A stretch of DNA of 26,113 bases from Enterococcus_I eurekensis. GTDB lineage: Bacteria; Bacillota; Bacilli; Lactobacillales; Enterococcaceae. The position numbers and the translations under genes were made by a program. The notes beneath the pieces are model-generated. The model was not told where the DNA came from. It did not search any database and saw only the letters and a program-made list of their open reading frames with translations. This document shows positions 6,816 through 15,723 of the stretch, piece by piece. The number at the start of each line of letters is the position of its first letter. Position 1 is the first letter of the stretch. The stretch lies in contig NZ_JBHSGT010000051.1 in the NCBI RefSeq assembly GCF_042654605.1, positions 1 through 26,113 of the forward strand, in the 5' to 3' direction.

Positions 6816-8231
6816 TTAAAAGACTAGGACAGGCACGCCAACGTCAATCATACCGTAAAGTTGTTTCATGACGTTCGGTGGTGTGTTGATACAGCCGTGT
6901 GAACCGACTGTTTTCCAAAGCTCCCCACCGTATGCTGGCTGCCAATCGGAGTCATGGATGCCGACACCGGTCCAATCAATTGGTACCCAATAGTTAACGG
7001 GTTCTGCATATTTTGAACCGTCATCATTGGTTCCACGTAACGTTTCATCTAATTTTTTGTTCCAAGCATAGAACACACCGGCTGGAGTTGGTGTGGTTGG
7101 TTTACCTGTAACAACGGGTGTTTCCAAGGCAACTTGTCCGTCTTTGTAATACCACATATGTTGATTGATTAAGTCAATTTCTATATAGGTATTACCAAAA
7201 AGAGGACTGCCAGAATTTGCGCTACCTTGGGCAATCGGTGAACGACTAAAGGACTCACCTGCTAAAATATTAGCGATTAGTTCATCGGTTTCAGCATCTG
7301 TTGCAATTGTCCAACTTAACGAACCAGCAGGGACACTGACTTCGCCACGTCTTGTACTTTGGAAAGTCGATGGATTGGAGCTAGTATTGTAATCAGCACC
7401 TAATTGAGTTACGTAAGCATAAACCAATTCACGATTCAGTGAAACTTTTCCGTCCTGGTAAATTAGCCATTCGTTAATTTTTTCAGGCGGGATTTGGAAA
7501 GAATTACCATTAATGACATAAGTCGCTTCAACTTTAGCAATTTTATTAATTGATTCTAATTCTTCAGTTAATTTTGGATCATCGGCAGTAACACTTGGTT
7601 TGATGGTGTAATCCGTCAATTCAATTTCAGAGGAACCTTTTAATAATTGAGCCTTAAAGTCTTCGAAAACTTTTTTCGTATTGACGTTATCGCCTTGTTG
7701 TTCTGGAACAATTTCAAAGCCACCTTCTTTTCGTTCAAGTGTTGCATTTTTTGTCGGTGTGCGTTCTTTGTTCCAAGCGGTCAGTTCGGCTTCTAATTTG
7801 GCGGTTTGTTCATTTAAGATTTCTTCATTAAAGGCACTAGGCGCTAATGTTAAATTATCTGGACTATTAAAGTATTGCACCCCCCATTTCCAAGGGTTTT
7901 GTTTTTCTTGCAATGTTTGTAGCTCAGTTTCAAAATTTGATTCTAAGCCTAATTCGGTTTTTTTGATGCTTTTCCATTCTTGACCATTGGCTTTTATGAC
8001 AAAAGCAAGATCGCTTTGCGCTTTGACTAATTGATCATTGGCCTCTTTAACTGAGAGTTCACTAACATCGAGGTCGCCAATAAAGGTCTTAGGTAAAAAG
8101 CGCTCGTTATATGTTTGGCTTTTGACGGTATAACCGCCCACTCCTAATAGGACAACGCCTAGAACAATAGCAGTAATGATTTTCGGTTTATTTGATTTTT
8201 TATTATCTGAACGACGATCAGAACGTGACAT
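6816..8231 (-). CDS. L,D-transpeptidase (YkuD domain) with peptidoglycan-binding-like repeats
   Basis: This 471-residue membrane-anchored enzyme forms 3-3 (L,D) peptidoglycan cross-links or exchanges the fourth stem residue. It has a basic N-terminus, one membrane helix (about 18-36), an extracellular region typical of the two PG_binding_4-like domains (about 45-330) and a C-terminal YkuD domain (about 345-471). The catalytic signature SHGCIN places the nucleophile at Cys447, with His426 in GVGIHDSDW 21 residues before it, the same spacing as in E. faecium Ldtfm. Length and layout also match that enzyme. The ATG has GGAG about 11 nt upstream and its own extended -10 promoter. L,D-transpeptidases need tetrapeptide donors; the DacA-like protein in this window is unlikely to supply them. 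Confidence 0.94.
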   Translation of the reverse strand: MSRSDRRSDNKKSNKPKIITAIVLGVVLLGVGGYTVKSQTYNERFLPKTFIGDLDVSELSVKEANDQLVKAQSDLAFVIKANGQEWKSIKKTELGLESNFETELQTLQEKQNPWKWGVQYFNSPDNLTLAPSAFNEEILNEQTAKLEAELTAWNKERTPTKNATLERKEGGFEIVPEQQGDNVNTKKVFEDFKAQLLKGSSEIELTDYTIKPSVTADDPKLTEELESINKIAKVEATYVINGNSFQIPPEKINEWLIYQDGKVSLNRELVYAYVTQLGADYNTSSNPSTFQSTRRGEVSVPAGSLSWTIATDAETDELIANILAGESFSRSPIAQGSANSGSPLFGNTYIEIDLINQHMWYYKDGQVALETPVVTGKPTTPTPAGVFYAWNKKLDETLRGTNDDGSKYAEPVNYWVPIDWTGVGIHDSDWQPAYGGELWKTVGSHGCINTPPNVMKQLYGMIDVGVPVLVF

Positions 8232-8275
8232 GTGGTGATCAGCTCCATTAATTTTTATAGTTATCTACCCACCCC

Positions 8276-8304
8276 ATTCTAGCATAGTAATGGTGAAAGT
8301 TAAA
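8276..8304 (-). promoter_or_regulatory. Promoter of the L,D-transpeptidase gene
   Basis: On the minus strand TTTAAC (8299-8304) and TAGAAT (8276-8281) are 17 bp apart. A TG motif one base before the -10 gives an extended -10. It lies 45-70 bp upstream of the start codon and downstream of the ldh terminator. Confidence 0.6.
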
Positions 8305-8343
8305 TTGCGAGGCATTTTTTGTCAGTCAATATTATAGAAAAAT

Positions 8344-8382
8344 AAAGAAAGAGTTACGCTATTTCAAAGTAACTCTTTCTTT
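8344..8382 (-). terminator. Intrinsic terminator of ldh
   Basis: AAAGAAAGAGTTAC (8344-8357) pairs perfectly with GTAACTCTTTCTTT (8369-8382) over 14 bp with an 11-nt loop. The minus-strand sequence continues with ATTTTTC, fitting termination of ldh before the L,D-transpeptidase promoter. Confidence 0.85.
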
Positions 8383-8395
8383 TAGTGAGTATTAT

Positions 8396-9385
8396 TTAAT
8401 TTTTATGGGCATCTTCTTCAGCGAGTTTGTCAAAAGCTTCAGCTAGGAGTTCTTTTAATTGGTTAGCGGAAAGTTCCATCTTAGCTTGCTCACTATCATT
8501 GAGCGGGATTTCGATAACTTGCTTGATTCCTTGGGCATTAATAATGGCCGGTGAGCCAATGTAGACATCGTTTAATCCGTATTGTCCATCTAAATAAACA
8601 GAAAGTGGTAGGACCGCATTTTCATTGTCGAGTATCGCTTGGGTGATGCGGGTTAATGAGACAGCGATGCCATAAAAAGTAGCGCCTTTTTTCTCAATAA
8701 TGTCATAAGCGGCATCACGGACGTTAAAGAATAAATTGACCATTGCTTCTTCATCAATTTCAGGATGTTCCATTACCCAGTCGTAAATCGATAGGCCAGC
8801 TACGTTAGCATGTGACCAGACAGGGAATTCTGAATCGCCATGTTCCCCTAAAATATAAGCATGGACATTTCTTGCGTCGACATCGACTAATTCCGCCAGT
8901 GCTTGACGAAAACGTGCTGAATCAAGCGACGTTCCGGAACCAATGACCCGTTCTTTTGGAAAACCGGAGAATTTCCAAGTTGAATAAGTTAAGATATCAA
9001 CAGGATTGGCTGCTACGAGGAAAATTCCGTTGAAGCCAGAAGCAACGATTTGAGTGACAATCGAACGATTAATCACGAGATTTTTGTGCAGTAAATCAAG
9101 GCGGGTTTCACCCGGTTTTTGGGCAGCCCCTGCAGTAATAACGACGATATCTGCGTCATGAGCATCGGAATAATCAGCTGCGTAGATTTTTTTCGGAGAA
9201 GTGAACGCCAGGGCATGTGATAAATCTTTCGCATCGCCTTCTGCTTTTGAACGGTTAATATCGATAATTCCGATTTCTTGCGCAATATTTTGTGTAACTA
9301 AAGCAAAAGCGTAACTTGAACCAACCGCACCATTACCAACTAAAATGATTTTTTGATTATCTTTTGTGTTTAATTGTGTAGACAT
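8396..9385 (-). CDS. ldh: L-lactate dehydrogenase
   Basis: This 329-residue NAD-dependent enzyme reduces pyruvate to L-lactate, the main fermentation route of lactic acid bacteria. The Rossmann GNGAVG loop is at 17-22, the cofactor-selecting Asp at 42 (GIIDINR), the substrate loop AAQKPGETR at 87-95, NPVD at 127-130, Asp155 and Arg158 in SLDSARFR, and the catalytic His182 in GEHGDSE. Allosteric (FBP-type) behaviour cannot be read from sequence. I chose ATG at 9385 over an upstream in-frame TTG at 9415 because the Shine-Dalgarno-like AAGGAAAG lies between them and LDH N-termini begin like this one. It is monocistronic, with its own promoter and terminator, and divergent from pth. Confidence 0.96.
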   Translation of the reverse strand: MSTQLNTKDNQKIILVGNGAVGSSYAFALVTQNIAQEIGIIDINRSKAEGDAKDLSHALAFTSPKKIYAADYSDAHDADIVVITAGAAQKPGETRLDLLHKNLVINRSIVTQIVASGFNGIFLVAANPVDILTYSTWKFSGFPKERVIGSGTSLDSARFRQALAELVDVDARNVHAYILGEHGDSEFPVWSHANVAGLSIYDWVMEHPEIDEEAMVNLFFNVRDAAYDIIEKKGATFYGIAVSLTRITQAILDNENAVLPLSVYLDGQYGLNDVYIGSPAIINAQGIKQVIEIPLNDSEQAKMELSANQLKELLAEAFDKLAEEDAHKN

Positions 9386-9427
9386 GGGGCACCAACTTTC
9401 CTTGTTTGTTAACAATATGTTACCATT

Positions 9428-9456
9428 TTAATAAAATATTGTCATTCAAAAATCAA
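9428..9456 (-). promoter_or_regulatory. Candidate ldh promoter
   Basis: On the minus strand TTGATT (9451-9456) and TATTAA (9428-9433) are 17 bp apart, 45-70 bp upstream of the chosen ATG. The match is moderate. Confidence 0.45.
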
Positions 9457-9545
9457 AGAATTCGTAAAGTTCATGAGGTAAGCAGCTAATTCTAAAGTTT
9501 TTCGAAATCTAGTCGGGTGAATGAGGACAAATGAGTGGCTTGTGG

Positions 9546-9551
9546 TATAAT
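9546..9551 (+). promoter_or_regulatory. Extended -10 promoter upstream of pth
   Basis: TGGTATAAT has a perfect TATAAT (9546-9551) with an extended TG element. No good -35 is visible 16-18 bp upstream. It would start a leader of about 125 nt before pth that contains the hairpin at 9590-9631. Confidence 0.5.
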
Positions 9552-9589
9552 AAATAAGATTTAAAGTTGAATAATTTTAACGAATACAC

Positions 9590-9637
9590 ATTGAGAATGT
9601 GAAAAAGAACCAATCTTTTTCCATGCTCAATCTTTTT
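9590..9637 (+). terminator. Terminator-like hairpin in the pth leader (possible attenuator or small-RNA end)
   Basis: ATTGAGAATGTGAAAAAGA (9590-9608) pairs with TCTTTTTCCATGCTCAAT (9614-9631) across an ACCAA loop, with one mismatch and one bulged base, and CTTTTT follows. It lies about 40 nt after the predicted transcription start and 45 nt before the pth ATG. It could attenuate the operon or define a short RNA of roughly 80 nt. No tRNA-sensing or riboswitch motif was seen. The 9416-9681 gap holds nothing else I can name besides the ldh and pth promoters. Confidence 0.55.
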
Positions 9638-9681
9638 GCGTGTTTGTGCTTTAAAATAGATAATATTGGAGAAAATTTATA

Positions 9682-10242
9682 ATGAAAATGATTGTTGGAT
9701 TAGGAAATCCTGGAAAAAAATATGAAAAAACTAAACACAACGTGGGCTTTATGGTTGTTGATGAATTAGCGAAAGCTTATAATGTAAGTTTTCAAAAAAA
9801 TCCATTTGAAGCAGAAGTGGCAACATTCTTTTTAAATGGTGAAAAAATTATTTTAGTTAAACCGCAAACTTATATGAATGAATCGGGTCGTGCAGTAGGT
9901 CCATTATTGACTTACTTGGGCATGTATCCTGATGAGTTGACGGTCATTTATGACGATTTGGATTTATCTTTAGGTAAGATTCGTCTACGTCAAAAAGGCA
10001 GTGCTGGTGGACATAATGGGATGAAGAGTTTGATTTCACATCTGGGTACGCAAGAATTTGATCGAATTAAAATTGGGATTGATCGCCCGCGTAAAGGACA
10101 AACGGTTGTACAACATGTATTAAGCCCGTTTAGCAAAGAAGAAATTCCTCACATTGAAAGCAGTTTGGATTTGGCATTTAAAGCGGTCCAAGATTATTTA
10201 GAGAAACAAGATTTTCTAGGGACGATGAATCGCTTTAATTAA
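9682..10242 (+). CDS. pth: Peptidyl-tRNA hydrolase
   Basis: This 186-residue enzyme hydrolyses peptidyl-tRNA released from ribosomes and recycles the tRNA. Catalytic His19 lies in TKHNVGF, Asn66 in QTYMNESG, Asp91 in IYDDLDL and His111 in GGHNGMKS, all at standard family positions, and the length is normal. GGAG lies about 10 nt upstream of the ATG. It heads a plus-strand operon and is followed after 13 bp by mfd, as in Bacillus (spoVC-mfd) and enterococci. A terminator-like hairpin in its leader may control entry into the operon. Confidence 0.97.
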   Translation: MKMIVGLGNPGKKYEKTKHNVGFMVVDELAKAYNVSFQKNPFEAEVATFFLNGEKIILVKPQTYMNESGRAVGPLLTYLGMYPDELTVIYDDLDLSLGKIRLRQKGSAGGHNGMKSLISHLGTQEFDRIKIGIDRPRKGQTVVQHVLSPFSKEEIPHIESSLDLAFKAVQDYLEKQDFLGTMNRFN

Positions 10243-10255
10243 GAAGGAGTATGGT

Positions 10256-13200
10256 ATGAATATTGTTGATTTAGTGAATCAAGGCGCACTTTTTAACGAG
10301 TGGCAAATCAAATTAAAAGAAAAAACACCGCGCCAATTGCTTACTGGGCTCTCTGGTTCTGCAAAAACATTGGCGATTTTAGGCGCATATAAAAAATTTA
10401 ATCAACCGATTTTAGTTGTAACCGCAAATTTATTTTATGCCAATCAGCTAGCAGAAGATTTAAGAAATTTTGAAGAAGACATTTATGTTTTTCCAGTTGA
10501 TGAAGTCATTTCGGCTGAAATGGCTTTTGCTTCACCCGAGGCTCGAACAGAACGGGTCGTGACTTTAAATGCGATTACTTCTGGTCATCCAGGAATTTAC
10601 GTCGTACCGACAGCGGGTATGCGCAAGTTTTTACCAAGTAAAGAAACGTGGCAACAACACCAATTACATTGGCAAATGGGTGGTGAAATTGAGCTTGAGG
10701 ATTTGGCAAAACGGCTCGTATCAATGGGTTATGAACGTCAAGGGATGATTGGCAAGCCAGGTGAGTTTAGTTTACGTGGCAGTATTATTGATATTTATCC
10801 GCTTGATTCGGATAATCCGATACGTGTCGAGTTATTTGATACAGAGATTGATTCGCTACGTTCTTTTGATGTGGAAACGCAACGCTCATTAGAAAAATTA
10901 GAAGAAGTCTTTATTTCGCCAACATCGGACTTAGTTTTTTCTGAACTGAATTTTTTAGATGCAAATGAAAAATTAGAAGAATTGTTATCGAAACGCTTAG
11001 CCGTGACGAAGGATGCCGATGATCGTCAATTGTTAGAAGATTACTTTGGGCAATTACGCACTCAGTGGCAAGAGGGCATTGCGGGTGACGATGCGGTCTT
11101 CTATACGGATTTACTTTACCGTGAAAAACGGACGATTGTCGATTTCTTCCCCAAAGAAACATTGGTGATGATTGATGACTATCCACGAATTATGGAAACT
11201 ACGCGCGAAATCCAACGAGAAGAAGCAGAGTGGCACACACAAAAGATTGCGGATTTACGTGTTTTTTCTGAGCAGGTGTTTGGTGGCGATGTTCATCAAT
11301 TGCTTAGTCATATTGAGTTCCCGACAAGTTATTTTTCGGTTTTCCAAAAAGGGATGGGAAATTTACGTTTTCAAGCGATTCATAATTTCCAATATCGCCC
11401 AATGCAACAATTCTTTGGTCAAATGGGCTTGTTAAAAGCTGAAGTCGATCGATGGGAAAAGCAACAACAGACAGTGGTCTTTATTGTTGGAGACCCAGAA
11501 CGGAGTAAACGTCTAGAAGCCGAGTTTCGCGAGCATCAAATTTATGCAGTCGAAACGACAGGGGATCGTTTATTTACAGGACGGACGCAAATTATTCATG
11601 GATCGCTACAGAATGGTTTTGAATTACAACAAGATCGCTTAGTTGTGGTGACGGAAAAAGAAATTTTTCAAAAAGTCTCACGCAAGCGTGCACGTCGCCA
11701 AACGATTTCGAATGCGGAACGACTAAAAAGTTACAACGAATTAAAAGTTGGCGATTATGTCGTGCATGTCAATCACGGGATTGGGAAATATTTAGGTATG
11801 GAAACAATCGCCATCGATGGTGTCCACCAAGATTACATCACGATTTTATACCAAAATGAAGACAAACTTTTTATTCCGGTGACGCAATTAAATTTAGTAC
11901 AAAAATATGTCGCATCGGAATCCAAACAACCGAAAGTCAATAAGCTTGGCGGGAACGAATGGGCTAAGACGAAACGCAAAGTTGCTACGAAAATTGAAGA
12001 CATTGCGGATGATCTCATTCAATTATATGCCAAACGTGAAGCCGAACGTGGCTATGCATATGCGCCAGATGATGGTTATCAAAAAGAATTTGAAGATTCT
12101 TTTCCTTATAGTGAAACCGATGACCAGTTGCGTAGTACGAGTGAAATTAAACGTGACATGGAAAAAGCCAAGCCGATGGATCGCTTGTTAGTCGGTGATG
12201 TTGGTTTTGGTAAAACAGAAGTAGCTTTACGAGCGGCTTTTAAAGCAATTAAAGAAAGTAAACAAGTGGCTTTCTTAGTGCCAACGACTATTTTAGCGCA
12301 GCAACATTACGAAACAATGTTGAGTCGTTTCGAAGGGTTTCCAGTCGAAGTCGCAGTATTAAGTCGTTTTAGAACGAAGAAACAACAAGAAGAAACGTTA
12401 GAGAAATTGCGTAAGGGACAAGTCGATATTATTGTTGGTACGCATCGCTTATTATCACAAGATATTAAGTTTGCCGATTTAGGCTTACTGATTGTCGATG
12501 AAGAGCAACGTTTCGGAGTTAAGCATAAAGAACGCTTGAAACAATTACGCTCACAAGTCGATGTTTTAACTTTAACGGCAACACCGATTCCACGAACACT
12601 TCATATGTCGATGCTTGGAGTACGTGACTTATCAGTCATTGAAACACCACCACAAAACCGTTACCCGATTCAAACGTACGTCATGGAAACCAATCCTGGG
12701 GCGATTCGAGAAGCGATTTTACGTGAGATGGCCCGTGGTGGACAAGTCTTTTACTTGTATAATCGCGTGGCGACAATCGAACAAAAAGTTTCGGAACTAG
12801 AAGCACTTGTACCAGAAGCCAGAATCGGTTATGCTCATGGCCAAATGTCAGAAATCCAATTAGAAAATACGCTCTTTGATTTTATTGAGGGACAATACGA
12901 TGTGCTTGTTTCAACAACGATTATTGAAACAGGTGTGGATATTCCAAATGCCAATACGCTCTTTGTTGAAAATGCCGATTATATGGGCTTATCGACACTC
13001 TACCAATTAAGAGGACGTGTCGGTCGAAGTAATCGTGTGGCCTATGCTTACTTTATGTATGAACAACAAAAAATCTTGAACGAAGTCAGTGAAAAACGCC
13101 TTCAAGCGATTAAAGATTTCACCGAGTTAGGTTCGGGCTTTAAAATTGCGATGCGTGATTTATCGATTCGTGGAGCTGGAAATTTACTCGGGGCCCAACA

Positions 13201-13792
13201 ACATGGCTTTATTGATTCTGTCGGTTTTGATTTGTATTCACAAATGCTGACCGAGGCTGTCCAACGCAAGCAAGGAAAAAATACCCAATCAGAAAAAACG
13301 TCGGTTGAGATTGATCTTGGCTTGGATGCTTATTTACCAGAAACATATATTGAAGACGAACGTCAAAAAATTGAAATTTATAAACGAATTCGTGAACTTG
13401 AGACGATTGACAGCTTAGATGAATTACAAGATGATTTGCTGGATCGTTTTGGGGAGTATCCAACGGAAGTCGCTCATTTATTATCAGTGGGTGAATTGAA
13501 AATGAATGGGGATCGCAGTTTACTCGAACGCATTCGTCGTCAAGGGCAACAAGTCGTTCTTACATTAAGCAAGGCTGGTACCAAGGCTTACGATATGGAA
13601 CAACTTTTTAGTGCGTTAGGCAAAACAAAATTAAAATCGACGCTCGGTGTTGAAAAAGATCAAATGCATATTAAATTGACGATTCCAAACAATATGAAGA
13701 CGATGGTTTGGTTAAATGAAATTCAATCTTTTGTCGCAGCTTTACGTAAGGAGCGTTTTAAAAAGAAAACAGCTACAAAAACAGGTGAGTAG
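10256..13792 (+). CDS. mfd: Transcription-repair coupling factor
   Basis: This 1178-residue ATP-driven DNA translocase removes RNA polymerase stalled at DNA lesions and recruits UvrA. The UvrB-like N-terminal region (about 1-350) precedes the CarD-like RNA polymerase interaction domain (about 490-560, GDYVVHVNHGIGKYLGME). A RecG-like helicase module follows, with Walker A GDVGFGKT (647-654), DEEQ (748-751) and TATPIPRT, and then the C-terminal TRCF domain (about 1010-1110). The length is normal with no sign of disruption. AAGGAG lies 6 nt upstream of ATG, just after the pth stop. The flippase gene starts 9 bp downstream of its stop, so pth-mfd-flippase-rqcP appear to be one transcript. Confidence 0.98.
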   Translation: MNIVDLVNQGALFNEWQIKLKEKTPRQLLTGLSGSAKTLAILGAYKKFNQPILVVTANLFYANQLAEDLRNFEEDIYVFPVDEVISAEMAFASPEARTERVVTLNAITSGHPGIYVVPTAGMRKFLPSKETWQQHQLHWQMGGEIELEDLAKRLVSMGYERQGMIGKPGEFSLRGSIIDIYPLDSDNPIRVELFDTEIDSLRSFDVETQRSLEKLEEVFISPTSDLVFSELNFLDANEKLEELLSKRLAVTKDADDRQLLEDYFGQLRTQWQEGIAGDDAVFYTDLLYREKRTIVDFFPKETLVMIDDYPRIMETTREIQREEAEWHTQKIADLRVFSEQVFGGDVHQLLSHIEFPTSYFSVFQKGMGNLRFQAIHNFQYRPMQQFFGQMGLLKAEVDRWEKQQQTVVFIVGDPERSKRLEAEFREHQIYAVETTGDRLFTGRTQIIHGSLQNGFELQQDRLVVVTEKEIFQKVSRKRARRQTISNAERLKSYNELKVGDYVVHVNHGIGKYLGMETIAIDGVHQDYITILYQNEDKLFIPVTQLNLVQKYVASESKQPKVNKLGGNEWAKTKRKVATKIEDIADDLIQLYAKREAERGYAYAPDDGYQKEFEDSFPYSETDDQLRSTSEIKRDMEKAKPMDRLLVGDVGFGKTEVALRAAFKAIKESKQVAFLVPTTILAQQHYETMLSRFEGFPVEVAVLSRFRTKKQQEETLEKLRKGQVDIIVGTHRLLSQDIKFADLGLLIVDEEQRFGVKHKERLKQLRSQVDVLTLTATPIPRTLHMSMLGVRDLSVIETPPQNRYPIQTYVMETNPGAIREAILREMARGGQVFYLYNRVATIEQKVSELEALVPEARIGYAHGQMSEIQLENTLFDFIEGQYDVLVSTTIIETGVDIPNANTLFVENADYMGLSTLYQLRGRVGRSNRVAYAYFMYEQQKILNEVSEKRLQAIKDFTELGSGFKIAMRDLSIRGAGNLLGAQQHGFIDSVGFDLYSQMLTEAVQRKQGKNTQSEKTSVEIDLGLDAYLPETYIEDERQKIEIYKRIRELETIDSLDELQDDLLDRFGEYPTEVAHLLSVGELKMNGDRSLLERIRRQGQQVVLTLSKAGTKAYDMEQLFSALGKTKLKSTLGVEKDQMHIKLTIPNNMKTMVWLNEIQSFVAALRKERFKKKTATKTGE

Positions 13793-13801
13793 GAGGTTGC
13801 T

Positions 13802-15391
13802 ATGGCAAGATATGAGCTGAAAAAAATGATGCGCGGCGCTTTAGTCTTGACGATTGCTGCCTTCTTTGCAAAAGTCTTGAGTGCTGTTTACAGGGTGCCC
13901 TTGCAAAACTTAGTCGGCGACGAAGGATTCTACGTTTATCAACAAGTCTATCCTTTTTATGGGCTTGCGATGACTTTGGCACTTACTGGTTTACCCCAGT
14001 TTATTTCTAAATATGTCGCTGAACAAAATGGTTTTGACGAGGAACAAACTTTGGGGCAATTAACAACTTTTGTTTCGGCAATCTCTCTCGCTTTGTGGGG
14101 CATCCTTTTTGTATTCAGTCGCCCGATTGCGTTTTTGATGGGAGATGTAGCGTTACAAATGAGCATTCAAGTCGTTTCCTTTACTTTTTTACTGATTCCG
14201 CCATTAACGATGTATCGTGGACATCTACAGGGGCAATTGATTTTAGTACCAACGGCGCTGTCGCAAGTCGTAGAACAACTCGTTCGTGTCGGAGTCATTT
14301 TATTCGCTGCTGCTAGTTTTCGTTTCTTCCAGTTGACGATTTATCAAGTCGGGGCGATTTCGATGGCGGGTTCCTTTGTCGGCGGTCTCGTGGCAGTCGG
14401 TATTTTATTTTATGCGCATCAACGTTATTCGCAATTGCCGTTACCTTTTTGGCAGAAAAGTTTTTGGCGCTTACCACAATCGAGTATCCGACGTCGCTTT
14501 TTAGTCGAAGGCGGTTTAGTCTCGATTTACAGTGGTTACTTACTAATGTTGCAGTTAATCGATTCGTTCTTTTTAGTTAATTTCTTGCGTTTAAGTGGGA
14601 TACCATTTGAAATGGCGCGGATTGAAAAGGGCGTTTTTGACCGCGGACAACCATTAGTTCAACTGGGACTAGTTGTAGCTTTAGCACTGAGTACAAGTTT
14701 TTTACCAACACTGACGCATTACTCAAAAAATCGAAAATCAGCGACCTATCTTTTTGCGAGTAAGTTGTATTTGCGCTTAACTGTTGCGATTGGCTTGGCA
14801 GCTTCGGTTGGTTTAGCATTAGTAATGCCTTATATTAACTACACGTTATTTACTGACGGTGCGGGCAATCAAGTTTTGAGCGTTTTTGTTTTTTCAATTG
14901 TCTTGATGGCGGTTGTCCAAGGTTATCAAAGTATCGCGCAAAGTCGCAATCATTTTCGACCAGCCTATCAAGGCGCTTTAGTGGGATTTGCTGTCAAAAT
15001 TGTTTTAACACCATTGCTTGTTTATTTGATGGGGACACTTGGAGCGAGTTATGCGACATTAGCAGCCTTAGTCTGTACGCTTTATTGGTTTATAAAAAAT
15101 GAAAGCAAAGCGATTAACCGCTTTTGGCATGAGCGACTTTTCGGCTGGCGCTTGCTAGGTTCCATTGGAGTAATGGCCGTAGCGATTCGCTTATTTTATC
15201 GCATATTTACTTTTTTTTATGGGACGCAAATCGATCGAACGATGGCACTATTTTTAACATTCGCTGGCGTTTTAATTGGTATCACAAGTTTCATTGCGGC
15301 ACTGTTATATTTTAAATTATTTAGTATCAGAGAATGGTTTTATTTACCATTTGGCAAAAAAATCTTAAATAGAATGAGGCGGAAAAAATGA
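13802..15391 (+). CDS. Polysaccharide/lipid flippase of the SpoVB/YabM (MOP) family
   Basis: This 529-residue polytopic protein has about 14 hydrophobic segments and the typical family start (LKKMMRGALVLTIAAFFAKVLSAVYRVPLQNLVG). The FYVYQQVYPFYG and ALTGLPQFISKYVAE segments fit the SpoVB-like branch of the MOP exporter superfamily, which flips lipid-linked oligosaccharides across the membrane. A peptidoglycan-precursor or wall-polysaccharide role is inferred; the substrate is unknown. AGGAGG at the mfd stop supports the ATG. Its TGA overlaps the start of rqcP (ATGA). The position corresponds to yabM in the Bacillus block. Confidence 0.9.
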   Translation: MARYELKKMMRGALVLTIAAFFAKVLSAVYRVPLQNLVGDEGFYVYQQVYPFYGLAMTLALTGLPQFISKYVAEQNGFDEEQTLGQLTTFVSAISLALWGILFVFSRPIAFLMGDVALQMSIQVVSFTFLLIPPLTMYRGHLQGQLILVPTALSQVVEQLVRVGVILFAAASFRFFQLTIYQVGAISMAGSFVGGLVAVGILFYAHQRYSQLPLPFWQKSFWRLPQSSIRRRFLVEGGLVSIYSGYLLMLQLIDSFFLVNFLRLSGIPFEMARIEKGVFDRGQPLVQLGLVVALALSTSFLPTLTHYSKNRKSATYLFASKLYLRLTVAIGLAASVGLALVMPYINYTLFTDGAGNQVLSVFVFSIVLMAVVQGYQSIAQSRNHFRPAYQGALVGFAVKIVLTPLLVYLMGTLGASYATLAALVCTLYWFIKNESKAINRFWHERLFGWRLLGSIGVMAVAIRLFYRIFTFFYGTQIDRTMALFLTFAGVLIGITSFIAALLYFKLFSIREWFYLPFGKKILNRMRRKK

Positions 15392-15654
15392 GATTAGATA
15401 AATTTTTGAAAATTTCCCGAATTATTAAACGTCGTTCTGTCGCAAAAGAAGTGGCAGATAAAGGGCGGATTCAAATTAACGGCAAAGTAGCAAAATCAAG
15501 TAGTACGGTTAAAGTTGGCGATCAATTACAAATCCAATTTGGGAATCGCTTAGTGATTTATAAAATTAACGAATTGCATGAATCGACAAAAAAAGAAGAT
15601 GCAGCGAAAATGTACACATTGATTTCTGATGAAAAACAAGAGTCAATTGACTAA
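15388..15654 (+). CDS. rqcP: S4-domain ribosome quality control factor RqcP
   Basis: This 88-residue protein is essentially one S4 RNA-binding domain (MRLDKFLKISRIIKRRSVAKEV with GRIQINGKVAK and VGDQLQIQF). RqcP (YabO in Bacillus) helps RqcH add alanine tails to nascent chains stuck on 50S subunits. Arg2 and Arg16, reported as important in the Bacillus protein, are present. The start overlaps the flippase stop by four bases (ATGA), implying translational coupling. The synteny with yabO between the flippase and divIC supports the name over the heat-shock S4 protein Hsp15. Confidence 0.9.
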   Translation: MRLDKFLKISRIIKRRSVAKEVADKGRIQINGKVAKSSSTVKVGDQLQIQFGNRLVIYKINELHESTKKEDAAKMYTLISDEKQESID

Positions 15655-15661
15655 AATAGGT

Positions 15662-15690
15662 TAGACAAGCCATTGGGTTGTTGGTATAAT
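15662..15690 (+). promoter_or_regulatory. Strong sigma-A promoter of divIC
   Basis: TAGACA (15662-15667) and a perfect TATAAT (15685-15690) are 17 bp apart, a few bases after the rqcP stop and 34 bp before the divIC start. Confidence 0.85.
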
Positions 15691-15723
15691 AAAATCGACT
15701 ATCATACAAACGGAGGAAATGGC

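Noticed and set aside
9386..9415. Ten-residue N-terminal extension of lactate dehydrogenase from TTG
   Set aside because: The extension covers the Shine-Dalgarno site for the internal ATG, which gives a normal LDH N-terminus.
9408..9427. Rex-type redox operator upstream of ldh
   Set aside because: TTGTTAAC is present, but the second half-site is a direct repeat (GTTACC), not an inverted one, so it does not fit the Rex consensus.
9636..9664. Second pth promoter (TTGCGT, GATAAT)
   Set aside because: The resulting transcript would start at or after the pth ribosome binding site and so would not be translated well.
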